The notes beneath the pieces were generated by a model. That model was not told the origin of the DNA and searched no databases. It worked only from the letters and a program-made list of their open reading frames with translations. 64,000 nucleotides of DNA from Pseudomonadota bacterium (GTDB lineage Bacteria > Pseudomonadota > Gammaproteobacteria > Steroidobacterales > Steroidobacteraceae), in the NCBI GenBank assembly GCA_016705325.1, contig JADIYJ010000007.1:1-64000 (forward strand). Direction: 5' to 3'. Of this stretch, positions 11,201 through 19,085 are shown in pieces; the stretch's first letter is position 1; every line of letters begins with the position of its first letter. Both the position numbers and the translations under genes were made by a program.

Positions 11201-11279
11201 AGTGCCGTACAAGGCACTGCCAGCGCTCGCCGCGAGCAACGCGACGCGCACTGCGCGCTTGAGATTGGGATTGGCCATC
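8274..11279 (-). pseudogene. TonB-dependent outer-membrane receptor with multiple frameshifts
   Basis: ATG 11279 follows AGGAG with 7-base spacing and opens a long leader ending VSVAQDAE. A TonB-box-like LEQVIVTGSRI follows, then the plug domain with LRGLGTSRTMVLINGRRM and the SAVYGSDAVAGVVNFIMK signature. Many barrel strands follow, including LRGSFQHAVRAPSIIELYS, and the chain ends with a C-terminal Phe (FVFMGLTAKF). The gene is about 960 codons. Reading it needs frame changes near 11075, 10725, 10480, 10110, 9870, 8900 and 8430. It resembles the receptors common in Xanthomonadales and Caulobacterales. The substrate cannot be read from sequence. It is flanked by the TPR-hydroxylase and TPR-sulfotransferases. 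Confidence 0.85.
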
Positions 11280-11592
11280 AGTTGACTCCTGAGAGTTCTT
11301 GGACTCATGAAGGAAAAATTGCAGCGGCCGTCCCTTCAACCCGGTGGTTGCTCGACCGCCACACGAACTATCGGATCATTTCCGTGCTCTTGCAGGCCAC
11401 GGTCCAGATCGCGAGTGCGTGGATCATACCAATGCTGCGAGCCGTTCGGAAAGCTCATTGTACGATCCGGGCAACGCTGTCGGTCCCATGCTTTTCCGCA
11501 TTCGGATGAGGTTTGGTATTAGACGGAATCCGCCTGTGGCGCTACGGCAACGTGGGTTGCCGGAAATTTGTTGCGTCCAAGCAACGGCTGAG
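11280..11592. other. intergenic region upstream of the TonB receptor
   Basis: These 313 bases hold the receptor ribosome-binding site (AGGAG at about 11287-11291 on the minus strand). There is also a 7-bp stem CGGCAAC/GTTGCCG at 11545-11562 just beyond the hydroxylase stop. The stem is not followed by a T-run, so it is not a clear intrinsic terminator. I could not find a convincing promoter for the receptor here, although one is expected. Confidence 0.4.
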
Positions 11593-12864
11593 TCAGCCTT
11601 CGTCCTGGTAGTAGTTCCTGACCCCGTTCATCAAACCCGCTACAAGTTCGCATTCGGCGGGCGAAAGCGCCGGGTTCCAGACGTCGAAAATCAGCACGGC
11701 GCGCAGTTCTCCGCTGTCGTTGCGGGCTTCGTGCTCGATTGAATCGTCGAAAACAAAGGCTTCGCCGTACTTCCACTCGCGGATCTCGTGGCCGACGCGG
11801 AACGAGCAGGCCGGCGGAATTATCAAGGGCAGATGCACAATGAGGCGGGTGTTGGTCTCGCCGGTGTGCGGTGGGATCAGGGTCCGGGGTTCGAGGCAGG
11901 AGAACATTGCTGTCGGCGAAAAATTGGGCAGGCGCGCCATGGGTACGATGGATTCGAGGGCGGCCGCGGTCTGCGGGCAGCGCTCGCAATGTGCGTCGTT
12001 GCGCTGGCCATTCTCCCAGAGGAAGTACGTGCTCCACCGCGGCGAATAGTTGAGCTCGGCCCACTGGTTCACCGGCGCCCCCGCCGGGTACTGGATGTAC
12101 GGCCGGAAATCGGGCCGACTTTCGGCCAGTACCTGGACCAGTTCGTCGCGGATAGCATCGGACCGCGCTTCGAGCTCGGGCAGCCACGGGAACAGTTCGC
12201 GGTCGTAGAACTGGATCGGAGCCAGGTCGGCGTAATGCAGCGCAATCGGTTCCGGGTGGTACATCTTCTTCTTGCCGAGCAGCACATCCACGGATCGTTC
12301 GAAACGGTCCACGCGGCCCCCGTGTTGCCGCCGCAGGCCGCCGAGCACGCTCTCGAGGTGCTGCTCCAGCGACTGTCGGTTCTGCGCGACGCTGGCCTCC
12401 GCATGCTGGACCGCCGACTTGAACGCATCGTTCAGGCGCTCGCGCGGCGGCATGGTCTTGAGAACGTCGCGGAACACCTTCGCCGCGCTGCGGTGCTTGC
12501 CGAGCCGCTCGAGCAACATGCCCTTGTGCAGAAGCGCCGGAAAGAAATATGGATCGAGTTCGAGTGCCCTGGTGACCGCCGCCACTTCTGCGTCGCTGTT
12601 GCCGAGCTGCTTCTGGGCCAGCGCGATGTACAGCTCCTGCATCGGGTTGCGTCCGGCGGAGCTCTGCAGAATCTCGACAGCGCGCGCGGGATCGCCACGG
12701 GTGATCGACGCCATGCCGAGAGCCAGCACGGCCTCGGGATGACCCGGTGCCTGCTCGAGTAAGCGGCGCCACCGCGCCTCGGCGTCGGCAGGGCGGCCCG
12801 CCTTGGCCATTTCACGCGCGCTTTGAATCAATGCCTCGAGGGCCGGATTGCCTGGGGTGCTCAT
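11593..12864 (-). CDS. TPR protein with C-terminal aspartyl/asparaginyl beta-hydroxylase domain
   Basis: The 423-residue protein starts at ATG 12864 with GGGAG 8 bases upstream. Residues 1-150 form TPR helices. Residues 230-423 match the AspH family of Fe(II)/2-oxoglutarate dioxygenases. The iron ligands are the His of HTGETNTRLIVH (about residue 333) and the His of DDSIEHEARN (about residue 378). An Arg follows 10 residues later (ELRAVLIF), a good candidate for 2-oxoglutarate binding. As usual in AspH, the Asp of a classical HxD motif is absent. Family members hydroxylate Asp/Asn in proteins or peptides. There is no signal peptide, so the protein should be cytoplasmic. The target is unknown; the neighbouring TPR-sulfotransferases suggest a shared acceptor (inference). 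Confidence 0.88.
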   Translation of the reverse strand: MSTPGNPALEALIQSAREMAKAGRPADAEARWRRLLEQAPGHPEAVLALGMASITRGDPARAVEILQSSAGRNPMQELYIALAQKQLGNSDAEVAAVTRALELDPYFFPALLHKGMLLERLGKHRSAAKVFRDVLKTMPPRERLNDAFKSAVQHAEASVAQNRQSLEQHLESVLGGLRRQHGGRVDRFERSVDVLLGKKKMYHPEPIALHYADLAPIQFYDRELFPWLPELEARSDAIRDELVQVLAESRPDFRPYIQYPAGAPVNQWAELNYSPRWSTYFLWENGQRNDAHCERCPQTAAALESIVPMARLPNFSPTAMFSCLEPRTLIPPHTGETNTRLIVHLPLIIPPACSFRVGHEIREWKYGEAFVFDDSIEHEARNDSGELRAVLIFDVWNPALSPAECELVAGLMNGVRNYYQDEG

Positions 12865-12933
12865 CGCCGCGATCTCCCGATCTTCCTGACTGGCGCTGCC
12901 GTCCGGCGCCATCGATCGGGCATCGTAGCGAAA

Positions 12934-13458
12934 TCAGCGTGGCGCGGTACAGGCGACCTCGTCTGCTGGCCAGCCCGCATCGAGCCGCAGCACACGATCG
13001 CCGATGGCGATGCCCTGTGCAGCGACCGTCCCGGCCTTCAGTTCCACGACGAGCAACACGGGCACGCGCGACACGATCTGCGCAAGCGAGCCGGGCTTCG
13101 CGTTCTGCCTGATCGTGACGACACAGCCGCGCTGGTCCACGAACAACATGTCCAGTGGCAGCAGCGTGTTCTTCATCCACATCGCCACGTACTGGGGTGG
13201 GTCGTAGATGAAGATCATCGCCTGGTCGGAGCGCACCTCGCGGTCCTCCACGAACATGAAACCCTGCTCACGCGTCTGCTGTGTTTCCGCGCGCCAGGCT
13301 TCGAACAGGTGACGGCGGAAACTGGCGCGGGTTTCGACCGCGATGCGTTCGCGCGGGAATGCGCTGAGAGGCACCGTGCCTGCGGGCGCGGCGCCCAACG
13401 TGAACGGAAGAACGGCACAGAGCGTGCACAACAGGCGGGCGGGGAGGCGGGCGATCAC
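12934..13458 (-). CDS. DUF192-family exported protein
   Basis: The 174-residue protein starts at GTG 13458 and has a leader (LLCTLCAVLPFTLGAA). DUF192 hallmarks are present: a QGFMFVEDRE turn, MIFIYDP, and the strongly conserved MWMKNTLLPLDMLFVD, with DAGWPADE close to the C-terminus. The family is secreted and small, of unproven role. The start lies three bases after the lipoprotein stop upstream, and the AspH gene follows 70 bases downstream, so co-transcription is likely. The insert ETQQTREQ before the conserved Gly is normal variation. Confidence 0.85.
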   Translation of the reverse strand: MIARLPARLLCTLCAVLPFTLGAAPAGTVPLSAFPRERIAVETRASFRRHLFEAWRAETQQTREQGFMFVEDREVRSDQAMIFIYDPPQYVAMWMKNTLLPLDMLFVDQRGCVVTIRQNAKPGSLAQIVSRVPVLLVVELKAGTVAAQGIAIGDRVLRLDAGWPADEVACTAPR

Positions 13459-13461
13459 GCA

Positions 13462-14040
13462 TCAGTCCTGTGGGTAATCGACGAGTGCGGAGACGTCGAA
13501 ACGCGTGACCAGCACCGAGCCCGCGTCGCTCGCACCGAGCGCGCGCGCCGGTTGCGTGCAGTAGCCGCGTGCCGACACCCGGTATCGACCAGCGCGACCG
13601 TCGACAGGTTCCTGGCGCACCTCGTCCAGCGCGCACTTGTCGTCGCCCTGCGTGGAATAGAACGCGCCTGCGCCCTCACGCACCAGCGTCACGTTGGCCG
13701 CGACGTTGCGTGCCGATGTGCCGGGCAGGAGGTTGGCGACGCCGATCACGATCAGCAGCGGGGAGTCGTCAACCGCGCCCTTGAAGACCAGTCGCACGCC
13801 ATCGCCGCCCGGTCGCGGGCCACCGAGGCATTGCGCGACCACAGGTGCCGACCAGTCGATCTCGGCATCGATCGAGCCCTGCAGGCGCGCGCGCAGGAAC
13901 CCTTCAGGGGCGGGCGCACAGAAGATTTCTGCCTGTGATGCAGGCGCGGGCGTACCGCTGGGAGTATCGGCGTGGCCGCACCCTGCGACGAGCAGGGCGC
14001 AGCACGCCGCTGCCGCGGCGCGCGGCGAAGGTTCTACGCG
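13462..14040 (-). CDS. putative lipoprotein, start unresolved
   Basis: From about 14040 the frame gives an Ala-rich leader with a lipobox (LLVAGCGHADTPSG). A mature part of about 165 residues follows, containing four or more Cys and beta-like strands (LLIVIGVANLLPG, NVAANVTLVREGAGAFYS, YRVSARGYC). No ATG, GTG or TTG lies in frame before the leader, so a one-base indel near 14020-14040 is likely. A GTG further in would remove the lipobox. The product is not recognised. It lies 6 bases beyond the HAAS gene stop and directly upstream of the DUF192 gene. Confidence 0.55.
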   Translation of the reverse strand, partial: RVEPSPRAAAAACCALLVAGCGHADTPSGTPAPASQAEIFCAPAPEGFLRARLQGSIDAEIDWSAPVVAQCLGGPRPGGDGVRLVFKGAVDDSPLLIVIGVANLLPGTSARNVAANVTLVREGAGAFYSTQGDDKCALDEVRQEPVDGRAGRYRVSARGYCTQPARALGASDAGSVLVTRFDVSALVDYPQD

Positions 14041-14954
14041 ACAGTGGGCTCGTCCGCCGTGCGTGGCGCGCGGACGAGCAACGACTTAGCCAGCTGGCCA
14101 TGGAAATAACCGATGCCCCGTGCGAGATGCAGCGTGACGGTGAGCAGCACTATCCCCAAGATCGAAACCAGAGGCAACAACGCCGGGTGCGGAGACTCGA
14201 CCGTGCCGTCGATCGAGATCACGCCAGCGTGGTACAGCAGCACGACGATCGGTGCGATGGTGAGCGCGAGCGAGCAGACGATGCCGACAATGACGAACGT
14301 GAAGTAGAACAGGCCAAGCGGCAGCATCAGCAGCAGGTACAGCAGTGTCCCCCAGGTGCGCGGATCCTTCAGCATTTCCAGCACGCGCTGCATCCAGCCC
14401 ATGGGCGGACCGGGATGCACGGGCCGGCGCGGCATGCGGGTGCCGAGCAGTGTTTCCACGATGCGGCCCTCGGCCAGCGCCAGCACGCGCGTCGTGCCGA
14501 TGAAGAGCAGGAAAAACGGGATGCCGATGATCAGGATGGCGAAGCCGGCCGAGAGCGACAAGCCCGTCACCGCAAACGTGAAGTAGAAGATGCCAGTGGC
14601 GAGCGCGAGCAGCATGTAAGCCATGCTCAGGTAGGCGCGCGGATCGGAGTACACGCCGAAGAAGCGGCCGAGCGTCGTGTGCTTCGGCTTCGGCGGCGGC
14701 GTGCGCAGCGCGGCCTGCACCCGGGTTTCGTTCGAACGATAGGCGTCGGCGACTTCGCTCGGTGCGCCGTAACTCGCCACGATGCGGCCCAGCATGGTCG
14801 CGTCCGTTTCTTCCGGATGCTGCGCGAGCTCCGCGCGCAGGTGTTCTTCCGCGTCGTAGAGCGCGTCCTGGACCAGCGCCCGATCGGCGCCCTGCAGTTC
14901 GGCTCGAAGCAGGTCGAGGTATTCCTCGACGGTGCGGGGTGTCGCGGCCGTCAT
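14034..14954 (-). CDS. HAAS/sensor-domain membrane protein paired with PadR
   Basis: The 306 residues begin with a HAAS-type alpha-helical domain (EEYLDLLRAELQGADRALVQDALYDAEEHLRAEL and the VASYGAPSEVADAYR turn). Four or more membrane helices follow (YMLLALATGIFYFTF, FAILIIGIPFFLLFIG, LLYLLLMLPLGLFYFTF, LVSILGIVLLTVTLHLA). The ATG overlaps the PadR stop by four bases. HAAS proteins are typically encoded beside PadR regulators and are thought to sense or transmit membrane signals. The duplicated FYFTF element suggests two repeated membrane units. Function beyond this is inference. Confidence 0.82.
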   Translation of the reverse strand: MTAATPRTVEEYLDLLRAELQGADRALVQDALYDAEEHLRAELAQHPEETDATMLGRIVASYGAPSEVADAYRSNETRVQAALRTPPPKPKHTTLGRFFGVYSDPRAYLSMAYMLLALATGIFYFTFAVTGLSLSAGFAILIIGIPFFLLFIGTTRVLALAEGRIVETLLGTRMPRRPVHPGPPMGWMQRVLEMLKDPRTWGTLLYLLLMLPLGLFYFTFVIVGIVCSLALTIAPIVVLLYHAGVISIDGTVESPHPALLPLVSILGIVLLTVTLHLARGIGYFHGQLAKSLLVRAPRTADEPTVA

Positions 14955-15382
14955 GACGGCATCTCCTGTGCGGCGGACGTGGAATGCTGGACGATCGTGT
15001 CGACGAAGGCGCGGGTGCCGAGCCAGGTCTCGCGCCAGGCGGCGAGCACCTCACGCCCGAGCGGCGTGATCCGGTAGTAGCGGCGCGGCGGTCCGGAGTA
15101 GGAGGGGACCACGCGGCTCGACAGCAGTCCAGCGCCGCTCATGTTGCGCAGCACCGGATAGAGCGCGCCTTGCTTGAACGGAGCCGTTGGCGCCTCGTCC
15201 GAGGTGAGCCTGCGTGCAATCTCGTAGCCATAAAGATCGCTGTCCGCATCGGCGAGCACGGACAGCAGCACCAGCGAGGTCAGGCCGGCACTCAGTTCCC
15301 GCTGGAACTTCCGCGCCTGTGCTTCCGCTGGCGTCTCGTCCCCGGGCGAGGGGGCAGTGGTGTCGTCGTCGTCCCGCGACAT
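14951..15382 (-). CDS. PadR-family transcriptional regulator
   Basis: This is a winged-helix protein of about 143 residues from ATG 15382, with AAGGAG 10 bases upstream. The PadR core is clear: LSAGLTSLVLLSVLADADSDLYGYEI, then PFKQGALYPVLRNMSGAGLL and RRYYRITPLGREVL. The C-terminus forms the dimerisation helix (AWRETWLGTRAFVDTI). PadR proteins usually repress their own operon, here this gene and the HAAS protein. The palindrome at 15416-15460 is the likely operator. A longer in-frame ATG at 15424 would run into the operator and was rejected. Confidence 0.88.
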   Translation of the reverse strand: MSRDDDDTTAPSPGDETPAEAQARKFQRELSAGLTSLVLLSVLADADSDLYGYEIARRLTSDEAPTAPFKQGALYPVLRNMSGAGLLSSRVVPSYSGPPRRYYRITPLGREVLAAWRETWLGTRAFVDTIVQHSTSAAQEMPS

Positions 15383-15415
15383 GGCGGTCCGTCTCCTTGG
15401 TAAGTGCGCCATATT

Positions 15416-15460
15416 AGGCATCAAACACTAGTATGAAGTCAACACTATAGTTTGATGCCT
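15416..15460. promoter_or_regulatory. palindromic operator between padR and glgC
   Basis: Two perfect 11-bp arms, AGGCATCAAAC (15416-15426) and GTTTGATGCCT (15450-15460), flank a 23-bp spacer that itself holds partly symmetric CTAG/CTATAG. On the minus strand a TTGACT (15442-15437) and a TAATAT (15416-15411) lie inside or beside it with a 20-bp spacing, as a possible padR promoter. On the plus strand TATACT follows at 15461-15466. The layout suits PadR autorepression, with possible control of divergent glgC. Confidence 0.65.
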
Positions 15461-15544
15461 TATACTGACCCACCGCAGCAACGATCCAACGACGTTTTGA
15501 CTCTGTAACATCGTGACTGCCTGTACTCGCCGGAGAGCCGTCGG

Positions 15545-16831
15545 ATGTCGACCGAACAACAACGCGTTGGTGCGCCACGTCGATACCTGAGTCGCCTGAC
15601 CCGCGGCACGCTCGCCGTGATCATGGCGGGCGGACGCGGGGAGCGGCTGAAGCAACTCACTGAAGACCGCTGCAAGCCGGCCACACCTTTCGGCGGCAAG
15701 TTCCGCATCATCGATTTCGTGCTGTCGAACAGCCTCAATTCGGGCATCCGGCAGATCTCGGTGTTGACGCAGTACAAGGCCCATTCGCTGATCCAGCACA
15801 TCGGCAGAGGCTGGGGTTTCCTGCGTGGCGAGTTCGGTGAGTTCATCGAAATCATTCCCGCGCAGCAGCGCCGCGGCCCCGAGTGGTACCAGGGCACCGC
15901 CGACGCGCTGTGGCAGAACATGGAACTGATTCGTGCGCACCGCCCGCTGCACGTGCTCGTGCTCGCCGGCGATCACATCTACAAGATGGACTACGGCCCG
16001 ATGATCGGCTTCCACGTCGAAAAGGAAGCGGACATCACCGTCGGCGTGGTCGAAGTGCCGATCGACCGTGCGCGTGAATTCGGCGTGCTGGCGATCGATG
16101 ACGGCAATCGCGTGCTCGGTTTCCAGGAAAAGCCGAACGATCCACGGCCGGTGCCCGGGCGCCCGGACGTTGCGCTCGCGTCGATGGGTATCTACGTCTT
16201 CAACCCGCGGCTGCTCGAGCGCCTGCTGCGCGCCGACGCCGAGGATCCCGGCTCCGCGCACGACTTCGGCAAGAACATCATTCCGCAGGCGATCGAGAAC
16301 CTGCGCGTGTTCGCGTATCCGTTCGAGGACGTGCGCAGCAAGGCGCAGCATTACTGGCGCGACGTCGGCACGATCGACGCGTACTACGAGGCGAACATGG
16401 AACTCGTGCGCGTCTCGCCCGAGCTCAACATCTACGACGAGCAGTGGCCGATCTGGACGTACCAGGAGCAGCTGCCGCCCGCCAAGTTCGTGTTCGACGA
16501 CGAAGACCGCCGTGGCTGCGCGATCGACTCGATGGTGTCGGGTGGCTGCATCATCTCGGGCTCGCGCGTGTCTAACTCGCTGCTGTTCTCGCAGGTGCGT
16601 GTGCACGACTACTCGTCGGTGGATCGCTCGGTGATACTGCCGCGAGTGCACATCGGCGAGCACTGCGTGATCCGCAACGCGATCATCGACGCGGGCGCCG
16701 TCGTGCCCGACGGCACCATGATCGGCGTCGACCCGGCGCAGGACCGCGAGCGCTTCCACGTCAGCGAGAACGGCGTTACGCTCGTCACGGCGTCGATGCT
16801 GCGTGCTCCGGCGCGCGGTGGCGCTGGCTGA
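15545..16831 (+). CDS. glgC: glucose-1-phosphate adenylyltransferase
   Basis: GlgC makes ADP-glucose from ATP and glucose-1-phosphate, the committed step of bacterial glycogen synthesis. The 428 residues are full length. The nucleotide loop AGGRGERLKQLTEDRCKPATPFGG begins near residue 27. GDHIYKMDY (about residue 142) carries the catalytic Asp. The sugar-phosphate region FQEKP is near 192, and the left-handed helix domain (SGSRVSNSLLFSQVRV...SVILPRVHIGEHC) fills the C-terminus. ATG 15545 follows GGAG with 9-base spacing. glgA lies convergently 0.7 kb downstream. The regulation suggested by the PadR palindrome upstream is untested. Confidence 0.97.
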   Translation: MSTEQQRVGAPRRYLSRLTRGTLAVIMAGGRGERLKQLTEDRCKPATPFGGKFRIIDFVLSNSLNSGIRQISVLTQYKAHSLIQHIGRGWGFLRGEFGEFIEIIPAQQRRGPEWYQGTADALWQNMELIRAHRPLHVLVLAGDHIYKMDYGPMIGFHVEKEADITVGVVEVPIDRAREFGVLAIDDGNRVLGFQEKPNDPRPVPGRPDVALASMGIYVFNPRLLERLLRADAEDPGSAHDFGKNIIPQAIENLRVFAYPFEDVRSKAQHYWRDVGTIDAYYEANMELVRVSPELNIYDEQWPIWTYQEQLPPAKFVFDDEDRRGCAIDSMVSGGCIISGSRVSNSLLFSQVRVHDYSSVDRSVILPRVHIGEHCVIRNAIIDAGAVVPDGTMIGVDPAQDRERFHVSENGVTLVTASMLRAPARGGAG

Positions 16832-16883
16832 CGGCGGCGCGACCGTCATCGCGCTATCGGAATTTTCTCGAGGGATATCGACG

Positions 16884-17390
16884 ATGCTGCTGCGAAATGC
16901 GCTGTTGCGGATGGCCGGCCTGTGCGCCGTGCTGGCCACGCTGGCGGGCTGTTCGACTTTCAACCAGAAACTGGAGTCGCCGGAACTCAGTCTCGTCGGC
17001 ATCCAGATGCTGTCCACCGACATGTTCGCGCAGAAGTTCAAGGTGCGGGTGCTGGTCAAGAATCCGAACGATCTGGAGATCCCCGTCCGCGGGATCGACT
17101 ACACGATCATCCTGATGGGTGACAGTTTCGCCGAGGGCGTCAGCAACGACCAGTTCCTGCTGCCCGCCAAAGGCGAGGCCGAATTCGACATGCTGGTGAC
17201 GACCAATTTCGTGAGCAGCTTCGGCCGCCTGCTGAGCCGCGTCGGTGGCGGCAAGCTGCAGGACCTGCACTATGAAATCGCGGGTGAAGTGCTGGTCGAC
17301 AAGGGGATCATTCGCAAGATCCCGTTCAACCACCAGGGGACCGTCGACATCTCGCGGGCGCTGGGGCAGCCGAAGAGCGGCGCAACCTAG
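16884..17390 (+). CDS. LEA14-like (WHy domain) lipoprotein
   Basis: The 168-residue protein has a lipoprotein leader (AVLATLAGCSTF) followed by one LEA type-2/WHy beta-sandwich. Features include SPELSLVGIQML, VRVLVKNPNDLEIPVRGIDYTI and FNHQGTVDIS. Such proteins are anchored in the envelope and linked to desiccation or stress tolerance in some bacteria, but the role is unproven here. ATG 16884 has AGGG at suitable spacing. The gene follows glgC by 52 bases and may be co-transcribed with it. A large hairpin starts right after its stop. Confidence 0.85.
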   Translation: MLLRNALLRMAGLCAVLATLAGCSTFNQKLESPELSLVGIQMLSTDMFAQKFKVRVLVKNPNDLEIPVRGIDYTIILMGDSFAEGVSNDQFLLPAKGEAEFDMLVTTNFVSSFGRLLSRVGGGKLQDLHYEIAGEVLVDKGIIRKIPFNHQGTVDISRALGQPKSGAT

Positions 17391-17397
17391 CAGGGAA

Positions 17398-17547
17398 GGG
17401 GACAGGGGATAGGGGTCAGTCGGAAGCGGCGCGGTCGATCAGGCGGCCGATCCGGGTCTTGTCCGGGCGAGCGTGTCTGCCTTTTCGCTCGCCCGGGCAA
17501 GATCCGGAACGACCGCCCTCACCGACGGTCCCCCATCTCCTATCCGC
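17398..17547. repeat. intergenic long hairpin, copy A
   Basis: The core stem pairs 17441-17473 with 17486-17519 (GGCGGCCGATCCGGGTC...GGGCGAGCG against CGCTCGCCCGGGC...), using a few mismatches and G-T pairs. The loop is TGTCTGCCTTTT. Outer flanks GGGGATAGGGG (left) and CCCCATCTCCTATCC (right) pair as well, stretching the structure to about 150 bases and over the glgA stop codon at 17540. It sits between two convergent genes. It shares its loop with copies B, C and D. It could end transcription from both sides; this is inference. Confidence 0.75.
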
Positions 17548-19003
17548 TTGCGAGCTGCTCGTAGAGCCGTTCGTACTCGCCGATGCGCGCGTCCCACGAG
17601 AAGTCCTGCTGCATGCCGTTCTGCACGAGCCGGTGCCATACGCTCGGCCAGCCATACCACTCGAGCGCGGTCTGCAGCGCCCAACGCAGGCCACCGGCGT
17701 CGAAATCATTGAACACGATTCCCGTGCCCTGGCCGGTGGAGGGCTCGAAATGCTGCACGCTGTCGGCAAGCCCGCCGGTGCGACGCACGACGGGCACAGT
17801 CCCGTACTTGAGGCTGTACAACTGGTTCAGGCCACACGGCTCGTACAGCGATGGCATCAGGAATATATCTGCCGCCGCCTCGATGAAATGCGCGAGTTCC
17901 TCGCTGTAGCCGCTGTAGAACACGACGCGCCCGGGGAATTGCTGCTGCAGTTCGTGCATGAAGCGCTCGTATTGCGCCTCGCCGCTGCCGAGCGCGACGA
18001 AACGGAAGTCGCGTTCCTGCAGCATCTTCGGCAGCACCTCCGGCAGCAGGTCGATGCCCTTCTGGCGCGTGAGACGCGTCACCATGCCGATGAGCGGCAC
18101 AGAGGCCGCCGCGTGCATGCGCAGCAGGTCGAGCAGCGCCACCTTGTTTTGCAGCTTGCCGGCGAGATCGTTCGCGTCGTAGTGGAAGGGCAGGTAGCGG
18201 TCGAGCGCCGGATTCCAGTCGTCGTAATCGACGCCGTTCAGGATGCCGCTGACCGAGTCGCGGCGGGCGCGCAGGTCCGCGTCGAGACCGTATCCGCCCT
18301 CGGGCGTACGTATCTCCCTGGCATACGTCGGGCTGACCGTTGTCACCGCATCCGCGTAGAGAATGCCGTGCCGCATCGGGTTGATGCGACCGTGACCGAG
18401 ATCGGCCTGGTGCAGGGCCTCGATGCTCACGCCCGGCCCCACGTCGGCGGCGGCACTGGCCGAGAAGACGCCCTGGTAACCGATGTTGTGAATCGTGAAT
18501 ACGCTGCGGGTCGAGCCGAAGATCTGCGTGTCCCATGCATAGGCCGTGCGCAGCAGCAGCGGCGCGAACGCCGTGTGCCAGTCATTGCAATGCACGATGT
18601 CCGGCGCGAAGCCGAGTCGCTGGCAGCATTCGAGCGCCGCGCGAGTGAGCATCAGGTAACGCACGTGCTCGTCGTGCGCGTCCGAATAGATGAAGGGACG
18701 GTCGAACACGGCTGGGCAGTCCACGAGCTGCACCCAGAGGTCCGACCCCGGGAGCCGCGCTTCCCGGACGTCGTAGCGGTACTCGTTGGTGCCGACCCGT
18801 ACGGACAGGCCCTGCAGCGCCGCGACCGGACGCTGTTCGCAACCCTGCAGGTCGGAGAGCGCGTGCAGCGGCACGAAGACGCGGATGTCATGACCACGCC
18901 GCAGCAGGTGGCGCGAAAGCGCGGCTGCAACGTCACCGAGCCCGCCGGTCTTGGCAAACGGCGAGATCTCTGCGGTCAGGAAGCAGATGCGTTGGCGGGG
19001 CAT
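17540..19003 (-). CDS. glgA: glycogen synthase (ADP-glucose type)
   Basis: GlgA extends alpha-1,4-glucan chains from ADP-glucose made by the neighbouring glgC product. It is a full-length GT5 enzyme of 487 residues. KTGGLGDV at residues 18-25 is the classic N-terminal ADP-glucose site. HCNDWHT, TIHNIGYQG and GILNGVDYDDWNP are all present. The C-terminal E-x7-E nucleotide site lies in YEPCGLNQLYSLKYG near residue 388. ATG 19003 removes seven upstream residues that are not conserved. The first base of the 3' flank is inside the outer arm of hairpin copy A. Confidence 0.97.
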   Translation of the reverse strand: MPRQRICFLTAEISPFAKTGGLGDVAAALSRHLLRRGHDIRVFVPLHALSDLQGCEQRPVAALQGLSVRVGTNEYRYDVREARLPGSDLWVQLVDCPAVFDRPFIYSDAHDEHVRYLMLTRAALECCQRLGFAPDIVHCNDWHTAFAPLLLRTAYAWDTQIFGSTRSVFTIHNIGYQGVFSASAAADVGPGVSIEALHQADLGHGRINPMRHGILYADAVTTVSPTYAREIRTPEGGYGLDADLRARRDSVSGILNGVDYDDWNPALDRYLPFHYDANDLAGKLQNKVALLDLLRMHAAASVPLIGMVTRLTRQKGIDLLPEVLPKMLQERDFRFVALGSGEAQYERFMHELQQQFPGRVVFYSGYSEELAHFIEAAADIFLMPSLYEPCGLNQLYSLKYGTVPVVRRTGGLADSVQHFEPSTGQGTGIVFNDFDAGGLRWALQTALEWYGWPSVWHRLVQNGMQQDFSWDARIGEYERLYEQLASG

Positions 19004-19085
19004 GCGTCGCCTAGTTTGCCACAAGGCCCCGTCGCCTCAGCACGATCCGGGTGGATGGCGCGTGCGGCGCCGGTATCCTTGCGTC

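Noticed and set aside
11545..11562. Intrinsic terminator after the AspH gene
   Set aside because: The 7-bp stem is perfect but no T-run follows on the minus strand.
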